Source: Rhodothermaceae bacterium (lineage in GTDB: Bacteria > Bacteroidota > Rhodothermia > Rhodothermales > Rubricoccaceae). From it: a DNA stretch of 11,243 nt. Below, in pieces: positions 1 to 5,131 of the stretch. Made by a program: the position numbers and the translations under genes. Each line of letters starts with the position of its first letter. The stretch's first letter is position 1. The DNA lies in NCBI GenBank assembly GCA_013003465.1, contig JABDIZ010000171.1, forward strand, positions 1 to 11,243, given 5' to 3'. Under the pieces are notes generated by a model. The model did no database searches, was not told the DNA's origin, and saw only the letters and a list, made by a program, of their open reading frames with translations.

Positions 1-80
1 TCCCAATCGGGGCGATGCTTCTTGAGGAGGAGCGAGAGGAAGAGGCCGGCAGGGCCTCCGCCGATGCAGGCGATGGTCAC
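1..80 (-). CDS. FAD-dependent oxidoreductase/monooxygenase, N-terminal fragment (runs off the left edge)
   Basis: Only the first 26 codons are in the window, read leftward from a GTG at 78-80. They encode VTIACIGGGPAGLFLSLLLK followed by KHRPDWE. The short beta strand and the GxGxxG loop (IGGGPAG, about residues 6-12) are the ADP-binding start of a Rossmann fold, as at the N-terminus of FAD-dependent monooxygenases and related flavoproteins. An in-frame TAA lies ten codons upstream (108-110) and no ATG, GTG or TTG lies between, so GTG is the only start available. The gene diverges from msrB, and the roughly 105-bp gap must hold promoters for both. Substrate and subfamily cannot be told from this fragment; the Gly-Gly-Gly-Pro-Ala-Gly loop followed by a Leu-rich helix resembles aromatic-ring monooxygenases, but that is a guess. 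Confidence 0.72.
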   Translation of the reverse strand, partial: MTIACIGGGPAGLFLSLLLKKHRPDW

Positions 81-185
81 GGGTGCAGCGGTTGTATCAC
101 GCGGATGTTACGAACCGCCGCCCTGCCCGAACCGGAACCGTGCCGCCGTCGTTGCTGAGTCCCCTCCGCTCTCTACTGATTCCCG

Positions 186-671
186 ATGAACGACACGGCC
201 AAGACCTCCGCCCTCGGCTACGACCTCACACCCCTCCGCGGCGAGGCGCGCGACCGCGCTGCCGACGCGGCCGGGCTGAACGCCGAGGAGCGCCGCATCC
301 TGCTCGACCACGGCACCGAGCGCCCCGGCTGCGGCCTCCTCCTCGATAACAAGGAAACAGGCCTCTACGCCTGCAACCTCTGCGGCCTGCCCCTTTTCCA
401 GAGCGGGTCCAAGTTTGAGTCCGGCACCGGCTGGCCGAGCTTCTTCCAGCCCGTCGATCCCGAGCACATCCGCGAGTTGCGCGACGTGTCGCACTTCATG
501 GTGCGGACCGAGACGCGCTGTGCACGCTGCGACGGCCATCTGGGGCACGTCTTCCCCGACGGCCCGCCGCCCACGGGCCATCGCTACTGCATGAACTCGG
601 CCGCGCTCGAATTCTTCCCCGAAGGCGAGGAGCCCGAGCAGCGCACCGCCGAGGCGTTCGCGGACGCGTAG
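186..671 (+). CDS. msrB: Peptide-methionine (R)-S-oxide reductase MsrB
   Basis: Reduces the R epimer of methionine sulfoxide in proteins, normally recycled by thioredoxin; it is a cytosolic repair enzyme. The 161-residue product is a complete MsrB domain with a roughly 30-residue N-terminal lead. Visible signatures are HGTERPGCG (42-50), the zinc CxxC pairs Cys63/Cys66 and Cys112/Cys115, GTGWPSFFQP (80-89), HLGHVFPDGP (118-127) and RYCMNS (133-138), where Cys135 is the catalytic nucleophile. The common resolving Cys in the SGCGWPSF motif is Thr81 here. Cys49, in a loop where many homologues have Phe-Thr-Gly, is the likely replacement. No signal peptide is seen, which supports a cytosolic site. 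The ATG at 186 follows TGATTCCCG with no Shine-Dalgarno. The gene ends 7 bp from the convergent lipoprotein gene. Confidence 0.95.
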   Translation: MNDTAKTSALGYDLTPLRGEARDRAADAAGLNAEERRILLDHGTERPGCGLLLDNKETGLYACNLCGLPLFQSGSKFESGTGWPSFFQPVDPEHIRELRDVSHFMVRTETRCARCDGHLGHVFPDGPPPTGHRYCMNSAALEFFPEGEEPEQRTAEAFADA

Positions 672-678
672 CGAGGCG

Positions 679-1086
679 CTATTGTCTGCGCAACACAGCC
701 ACGGCATCGGGCTGCGGGTCGGCGTCGGTGCGGTACCATGCCCACTGGAGTGTACCGTCGGTGCCCGGCCGAATGGCGATGAGGCCGTCGTCGGCGCAGA
801 CCGTCGCGTCGTCGATGGCCTCGCGGAAGAGGAGGGCGCCATCGCGCTCGCCCTCAAAGGTCAGCATCCCGACGCAGCTGAGCGCTCCCGAATACATGGC
901 CGCCCCGGCGGCCTGACCGACCTCCAGTTGCCGGATCGTCATGGCGAGCTCGTAGCGCTGGGCACCCTCCGTGACCTCGCCGCTCCAGACGCCGAGCATC
1001 GAGGAGCGGCGGAGATCGTCGGCGCCGGTACAGCCTATGACGAGGGCACTCAGAGCGAACAGGAGGGCAGCGCGAGAGGGATTCAT
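679..1086 (-). CDS. Small lipoprotein with a WxG...CxG...C beta-rich domain, function unknown
   Basis: Predicted lipoprotein of 135 residues. Residues 1-18 form a signal peptide (Arg5, then a hydrophobic Ala/Leu core) ending in the lipobox V-I-G with Cys19 as the lipidated residue. The mature part is about 115 residues and beta-rich. It has W34-x-G36, Tyr45, a GAAMYSGALSCVG segment with Cys71, Cys97, and a TLQWAWYR strand near the end (112-119). Cys71 and Cys97 could form a disulfide. The spacing of Trp-x-Gly, Tyr, Cys-x-Gly, Glu, Cys and Trp recalls, from memory, a domain at the C-terminus of some actinobacterial Ser/Thr kinases; this is not confirmed. I chose the ATG at 1084-1086 over a GTG four codons upstream (1098) because it gives a standard signal peptide. 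The gene converges on msrB and diverges from the beta-helix gene. Confidence 0.75.
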   Translation of the reverse strand: MNPSRAALLFALSALVIGCTGADDLRRSSMLGVWSGEVTEGAQRYELAMTIRQLEVGQAAGAAMYSGALSCVGMLTFEGERDGALLFREAIDDATVCADDGLIAIRPGTDGTLQWAWYRTDADPQPDAVAVLRRQ

Positions 1087-1248
1087 AACGAGAAGCACTG
1101 GGTGAGTGGTGTTCGGATGGTACGACTGCGCACGCTATCGCCAGGCCGCTCTGGAAACCGCACGCACCATTCCCTCCGGGCGCTTCGTGTTTGATGAACC
1201 GGCAGAGATTGCCGTCATTAGTGGCGCTGTCCACCACACCCTGATCCG
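1087..1248. other. Divergent intergenic region between the lipoprotein and beta-helix genes
   Basis: 162 bp that must hold promoters for both divergent genes. It is slightly richer in A/T near the right end (about 1187-1222). I could not place a convincing -33/-7 Bacteroidota promoter (TTTG / TAnnTTTG) or a sigma-70 pair. The only short inverted repeat seen is a 4-bp CCAG/CTGG pair near 1141-1154, too weak to call. Neither start codon has a Shine-Dalgarno sequence. Confidence 0.5.
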
Positions 1249-2715
1249 ATGCTCCGCGCTCTCCGTGGCTGCGTGCTCCTCGCGTGCAGCCTGCTCCTCG
1301 CCTCAGCGGCCTTTGCCGAAACCTACTACGTCGCCCCTTCCGGGAGCGACACCAACGGCGGCTTGGCAGGCGCGCCGTGGGCCACGCTCCAGCACGCCGC
1401 CGACACCGTCCAGCCCGGCGACACCGTGCTCGTGGCCGACGGCACCTACGTCGGTTTTCAAATCTCAACGAGCGGGACCGTCGCCGAGCCCATCGTCCTT
1501 CAAGCCCAGGGCACGAGCGCGGTCGTCGACCAGGTCAACCCCGTCCGTGGCGATCACATCATCAACGTCGAGGGCGCCGACTACGTGGTGATCGATGGTT
1601 TCCGCGTGCGCGACGCCGTGATTGCGGGCATCCGCGTGGTGATCGCGCGCGGCGTGGTCGTCAAAAACAACGAGGTCGGGCCGAACGGCAAATGGGGCAT
1701 CTTCACCGGCTTCACGCCCGAAGTCCAGATCCTCGACAACGTGACATACGGCTCGCTCGGTGAGCACGGCATCTACGTCTCTAACAGCGACGTGGCCGAC
1801 GACAACCCGGTGATCCGCGGCAACGTGTCGTACGGCAACGCCGTTAACGGCATCCAGCTCAACGGCGACTGCTTCGCGGGCGGCGACGGCGTGATCGAGG
1901 GGGCGCTGATCGAGGGCAACCGCGTCTACGGCAACCAGAACAAGGGCTTCAGCATCATCAGCGCGCCGGGCGCACGGATTCAGAACAACGTCACGTACGA
2001 CAACGGCCTCGCAGGCGGCGCAGGCGGCATCCACCTGACCGACGAGCCCGGCTGCGGCCTCCCCTCCGATGACAGCGTGGTGGTCAATAACACGCTCGTC
2101 GAGCCCAACTTCGCAGGCATCCGCATCACGGACGATGCGACGGGCAACGTGGTGTTCAACAACCTCGTCGTGAGCGGCAATCCCATCGTGGACGAGGTCG
2201 GTACCAATGCCGTCGATGCCGCCTCCAACCTGACGCGTGCCTCGACCGATGGCCTGTTCGTCGATCCCGATGCCTTTGACTATCACCTCATCCCCGGCAG
2301 CGGCGCGCTGGAGGCGGGCGTGGCGTCATACCAGAGCGAGACCGCACCGTCCGACGACTTCGACGGCGTACCGCGCCCGGTCGGGGCGAGCTACGACGCG
2401 GGCGCCTACGAAGGGACCACGCCGGTCGCCGCTGAACCCGGTACGGTGCCGGGCGCGCTCGTTCTCCACCGGCCCGCGCCCAACCCCTTTGCCGAGCATA
2501 CCACGCTGCGCTACGAAGTACCCGAAGCCGCTCACGTCACCCTGGAGGTCTTCGATATCCGAGGCCGCCGCGTCGCTACGCTCGTGGATGCACCCCAACA
2601 GGCTGGGGCACACGCGATCCGTTTCGAGGGGGCTGCGTTGCCGGGTGGCGTCTACCTCGTCCGGCTGCGCACAGAAGCGATGGTGCACACCCGCCTGCTT
2701 CTGCACGCACACTGA
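1249..2715 (+). CDS. Secreted right-handed parallel beta-helix protein with T9SS-type C-terminal sorting domain
   Basis: Predicted exported carbohydrate-binding or polysaccharide-lyase-like protein of 488 residues. A signal peptide spans about 1-23 (Arg-rich start, Leu/Ala core, cleavage after Ala-Phe-Ala). It is followed by the YYVAPSGSDTNGG / PWATLQHAAD / PGDTVLVADGTY block (26-67) typical of pectate-lyase-like beta-helix proteins. Residues about 100-320 carry beta-helix rungs with Asn at the turns (KNNEVG, LDNVTYG, GNVSYGN, GNRVYGN, QNNVTYDN, VNNTLV, FNNLVVSG). A DGVPRPVG...DAGAYEG closing motif lies at 372-389. Residues about 405-488 form a Ig-like T9SS type A sorting domain: PAPNPF (409-414), FDIRGRRVATL and GGVYLVRL. 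This predicts release to, or anchoring on, the cell surface. I see no catalytic residue set that fixes an enzyme activity, so an adhesin or a lyase are both possible. It runs tail-to-tail into the FG-GAP gene, 20 bp away. Confidence 0.88.
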   Translation: MLRALRGCVLLACSLLLASAAFAETYYVAPSGSDTNGGLAGAPWATLQHAADTVQPGDTVLVADGTYVGFQISTSGTVAEPIVLQAQGTSAVVDQVNPVRGDHIINVEGADYVVIDGFRVRDAVIAGIRVVIARGVVVKNNEVGPNGKWGIFTGFTPEVQILDNVTYGSLGEHGIYVSNSDVADDNPVIRGNVSYGNAVNGIQLNGDCFAGGDGVIEGALIEGNRVYGNQNKGFSIISAPGARIQNNVTYDNGLAGGAGGIHLTDEPGCGLPSDDSVVVNNTLVEPNFAGIRITDDATGNVVFNNLVVSGNPIVDEVGTNAVDAASNLTRASTDGLFVDPDAFDYHLIPGSGALEAGVASYQSETAPSDDFDGVPRPVGASYDAGAYEGTTPVAAEPGTVPGALVLHRPAPNPFAEHTTLRYEVPEAAHVTLEVFDIRGRRVATLVDAPQQAGAHAIRFEGAALPGGVYLVRLRTEAMVHTRLLLHAH

Positions 2716-2731
2716 GTGAGCGGTCGCCGCC

Positions 2732-2750
2732 GTACTCAGCGCTGGAGTAC
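2732..2750. terminator. Candidate shared stem-loop between the two convergent secreted-protein genes
   Basis: A perfect 6-bp inverted repeat, GTACTC (2732-2737) and GAGTAC (2745-2750), with a 7-base loop AGCGCTG. It begins in the 20-bp gap between the two stop codons and overlaps the last codons of the minus-strand gene. Its place between convergent genes suits a two-way transcription end, but the stem is short and no T-run follows on either strand, so this is a weak call. Confidence 0.3.
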
Positions 2751-4283
2751 CACGCGGCGACTCTCGGTGAACGAAGGCGTGGACACGCGCACGAGATAGA
2801 GCCCACTCGGCAGGCCGTCCGCCGACACAATGAGCGTCTGCGCCGTCTGAGCTGAGAGCAGGCCATCGTGGAGGACGCGTACTTCGCGGCCGAGCAGGTC
2901 ATAGAGCACCACGCGCACGGGCTCGGCCTGCGCGAGCGTGAGCGTCAGGCGCGCCTGCTGCCGAAACGGGTTGGGCGCCGCAGCCGAGAGCAGGGCGCCT
3001 TCCGCGGGCATCTCCTCGATGGCGACCACCACCACGTCCTCGAAGACGTATGCGCTCCCCGAGTCCGAGCCGTTGTCGTCGTCACCATCGGCCCCGACGA
3101 ATACCGTCTGCCCGTCGGCGCTGAGCGCGGTGGTCCGACCGAAGAAATCGTTAGCGGCGGCATCGGAGGCCGTCAGCTTCTCAGCCTCGCTCCAGGTCGT
3201 GCCGTTGCGCACAAAGGCATAGGCGGCCCCAGCGTCGCTGCCACCCTCATCCTCTGCGTTGGCCCCCCCCATGAGGACGGTGCCGCCGTCGTTGATGGCG
3301 ACGCCATAGCCGAACTGGTCACCGGCCGCGGCGTCGCTGGCGGTCAGCTTGGCCTGCTCGGTCCACGTGGTGCCGGTCCGGGCGAAGATGTAGATCGAGC
3401 CGGAGTCGGCCCCATCGTCATCGTCCAGATAGGCCCCAACGACGGCATACTGACCATCGCCACTGATGCCGACGGCGCGCCCGAACAGATCGCCACCCGC
3501 GGCATCGCTGGCGGTGAGCTTGGCCTGCTCGGTCCAGGTCGTGCCCGTTCGCACGAAAATATAGACCGCGCCAGAGCCCGCGCCTGCATCGTCGTCGTCC
3601 TGTGCTCCGACGAGGGCAACCTGCCCGTCGGCGCTGAGCGCGACGGCTGCGCCGAACCGGTCGCCGTCGGCTCCATCACTGGCGAGGAGCTTGGCCTCTT
3701 CGGCCCAGGTGGTGCCGCTGCGGGTGAAGACGTAGGCACTTCCGGTCGACGAGCCGGCACCCCCGTCGAGCCGTGCCCCGATGAGTGCGATCGTGCCGTC
3801 GGCGCTGAGAGCCGTGGACGAGCCGAAACGATCGCTGTCGCCAGGGTCAGAGGCGTTGAGTTTCTGCTGCTGACTCCACGCAGTACCGGTGCGGGTGAAG
3901 ACGTAGGCACTTCCCGAGAGGAAGAACGTATCGTCGTCGCCGGGAGCGCCTACGATCGCGTACGTTCCGTCGCCGCTGAGCGCGACGCCATAGCCGAACT
4001 CGTCGCCTGTGGCCGCATCGGAGGCCGTCAGTTCGGCCTGTTCACCCCAGGCGCCTCCGTCACGGAAGAAGACATAGGCACTCCCCGAGAGAAAGGTAGG
4101 ATGATCGTGCTGCCAAGCCCCGCCGATGGCATACTGCCCATCGTCGCTGAGGTCGAGGGCAATCTGGCCCAAGAGGTCAGAGGAGGTTCCGTCGCTGGCA
4201 GTCAGCTTAGCGGTCTCTTGCGCTTGTCCGTGGGCGGCCGGCAGCAGGCAGCAGAGTACCAGAAGGAAGAAACAGACACGCAT
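2736..4283 (-). CDS. Secreted FG-GAP-repeat (beta-propeller-like) protein with T9SS-type sorting domain
   Basis: Predicted surface protein of 515 residues. A signal peptide covers about 1-20 (MRVCFFLLVLCCLLP core, cleavage near AAHGQA). Residues 26-416 are seven tandem units of 57 residues (the first 58, the last cut to 48), each reading roughly KLTASD..GD.FG..VALSADG...VGA..DDD....SGSAYVF.R.GTTW.EQ. This is an FG-GAP/integrin-alpha-like pattern, and seven units fit one seven-bladed propeller. The Asp-rich DDDD loops may bind calcium. Residues about 430-515 are a T9SS type A tail with PNPF (437-440), YDLLGREVRVL and SGLYLVRV. I start at the ATG at 4281-4283 because it gives a clean signal peptide and has GAGG 9 bases upstream. 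The open frame continues to 4622, but only as Arg/Ser-rich shadow of the sigma gene. No catalytic domain is seen; binding to sugars or proteins is inferred. Confidence 0.88.
   Translation of the reverse strand: MRVCFFLLVLCCLLPAAHGQAQETAKLTASDGTSSDLLGQIALDLSDDGQYAIGGAWQHDHPTFLSGSAYVFFRDGGAWGEQAELTASDAATGDEFGYGVALSGDGTYAIVGAPGDDDTFFLSGSAYVFTRTGTAWSQQQKLNASDPGDSDRFGSSTALSADGTIALIGARLDGGAGSSTGSAYVFTRSGTTWAEEAKLLASDGADGDRFGAAVALSADGQVALVGAQDDDDAGAGSGAVYIFVRTGTTWTEQAKLTASDAAGGDLFGRAVGISGDGQYAVVGAYLDDDDGADSGSIYIFARTGTTWTEQAKLTASDAAAGDQFGYGVAINDGGTVLMGGANAEDEGGSDAGAAYAFVRNGTTWSEAEKLTASDAAANDFFGRTTALSADGQTVFVGADGDDDNGSDSGSAYVFEDVVVVAIEEMPAEGALLSAAAPNPFRQQARLTLTLAQAEPVRVVLYDLLGREVRVLHDGLLSAQTAQTLIVSADGLPSGLYLVRVSTPSFTESRRVVLQR
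3036..4208 (-). repeat. Seven tandem 171-bp coding repeats (57-residue FG-GAP-like units)
   Basis: Seven head-to-tail units of 171 bp (57 codons) inside the secreted protein gene. In protein residues they are 26-83, 84-140, 141-197, 198-254, 255-311, 312-368 and 369-416; the first unit is one codon longer and the last lacks the GTTW.EQ end. Units 4-6 are the most alike. In DNA, the blocks around 3335-3360 and 3506-3531 both carry GTCGCTGG or ATCGCTGG, then AGCTTGGCCTGCTCGGTCCA, 171 bp apart. This suggests fairly recent unit duplication. Confidence 0.9.
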
Positions 4284-4455
4284 GGCTAGGAACCTCGGCA
4301 GGCGGTTGAACTCGAAGGCTGGGTACAAGAGAGGGCGCAGTCTCGCCGCGATTCTGGACATGGCCCGGGGCGATTCCGGCCGAATTGCTTGCAGACCTCC
4401 TCTGTAGACCGTTGATTTACCCGACGATCGGTTTGGACTACGCCTTGCCTCCCCG
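4284..4455. other. Divergent intergenic region between the FG-GAP gene and the ECF sigma gene
   Basis: 172 bp between two divergent starts, so it should hold the promoters of both the FG-GAP surface protein and the sigma/kinase pair. The sigma side has a more A/T-rich stretch near 4408-4440 with TTGATTTACC and GGTTTGGACTACG. These vaguely resemble a Bacteroidota-type TTTG element, but no spacing or second element is convincing. No clear inverted repeat was found. Confidence 0.5.
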
Positions 4456-5046
4456 ATGACGACTACGACGGTCACGGATCTCCTGCATCGCCTCCGGAAC
4501 GGAGACGACGAGGCCCTTGAGCACCTGATGCCGCTCCTGTATGAGGAGCTGCATGCCCTCGCGCAGCGCCAGCGCCGCGATGAGCGCACCGACCACACGC
4601 TCAACACGACCGCGCTCGTCAACGAGGCCTACCTCAAGCTGGCTCAGCAACGCGAGGTGCGCGCGGAGGATCGCGCCCAGTTCTTCGCCCTCGCGGCCAC
4701 GACGATGCGCCACCTACTGGTGGACTACGCCCGCGCCAGGCGATCCCTCAAGCGCGGCGGCGGCGAGCGGCCGGTCCCCCTCGACAAGGTCCTCCCGTTT
4801 CTCTCGGACCAGCAGGCCGACGAAGTGCTGGCCCTCGACGAGGCCCTCACCCGACTCGAAGCAGCCAACCCGCGCGGGAGCCAAGTCGTGCAATACCGTT
4901 TCTTCGGCGGCCTGACGCTCGAAGAGACCGGCGAGGCCATGGGCCTCTCGGCCAAGACGGTCCAGCGGGCGTGGACGGCCGCGCAGGCGTGGCTCCGCAA
5001 GGAGGTCGCGCGCGAACTGAACGGTTCTGAAGGCGGCCACTTCTGA
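4456..5046 (+). CDS. ECF-family RNA polymerase sigma factor (ECF43-like, kinase-linked type)
   Basis: Directs RNA polymerase to a specific promoter set. The 196-residue product has region sigma2 at about 8-95 (DLLHRLRNGDDEALEHLMPL, HTLNTTALVNEAYLKL at 47-62, HFALAATTMRH-like core 76-86, LLVDYARARR at 87-96), a linker, and region sigma4 at about 126-186 (DEALTRLEAANPRGSQVVQ, then YRFFGGLTLEETGEAMGLS and AKTVQRAWTAAQAWLRKE as helix-turn-helix). It fits the Sigma70_ECF (TIGR02999-like) group seen in Planctomycetes, Acidobacteria and Rhodothermia. The usual acidic D-A-E-D patch of region 2.2 reads Asn50-Thr51-Thr52-Ala53, which suggests control by Thr phosphorylation. The gene lies 85 bp before a Ser/Thr kinase on the same strand and no anti-sigma gene is present. 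The ATG follows TGCCTCCCCG with no Shine-Dalgarno. Confidence 0.92.
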   Translation: MTTTTVTDLLHRLRNGDDEALEHLMPLLYEELHALAQRQRRDERTDHTLNTTALVNEAYLKLAQQREVRAEDRAQFFALAATTMRHLLVDYARARRSLKRGGGERPVPLDKVLPFLSDQQADEVLALDEALTRLEAANPRGSQVVQYRFFGGLTLEETGEAMGLSAKTVQRAWTAAQAWLRKEVARELNGSEGGHF

Positions 5047-5131
5047 GCCAACAGCCCGCCATGTCCCGCTTCGCTGACCAGTCTGACCGCGTTTCGTCGC
5101 CCTGAAGAGTAGCCACTGCTGAGAAGCCCGC

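Noticed and set aside
152..180. Possible promoter TTGCTG, 16 bp, TACTGA before msrB
   Set aside because: The second box is a poor match and would place the start of transcription almost on the ATG. No Bacteroidota TAnnTTTG element fits either.
108..857. Open frame of 249 codons on the minus strand opposite msrB
   Set aside because: It is the shadow of msrB and part of the lipoprotein gene, which are both well supported.
1465..2286. Open frame of 273 codons on the minus strand opposite the beta-helix gene
   Set aside because: Val/Asp/His/Ala-rich antisense product without domains, and the plus strand is clearly a beta-helix protein.
3036..4208. Tandem repeats as a CRISPR array or mobile element
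   Set aside because: Units are 171 bp, coding, in frame and divergent in sequence, with no spacer pattern, terminal inverted repeats or transposase.
2868..4289. Open frame of 473 codons on the plus strand opposite the FG-GAP gene
   Set aside because: It is the antisense of a GC-rich repeat gene. The minus strand has a signal peptide, seven regular units and a sorting tail; the plus product has no recognisable domain.
4284..4622. N-terminal extension of the FG-GAP protein by 113 codons
   Set aside because: The extension is Arg/Ser-rich, overlaps the sigma factor gene, and would bury a clear signal peptide that starts at 4283.
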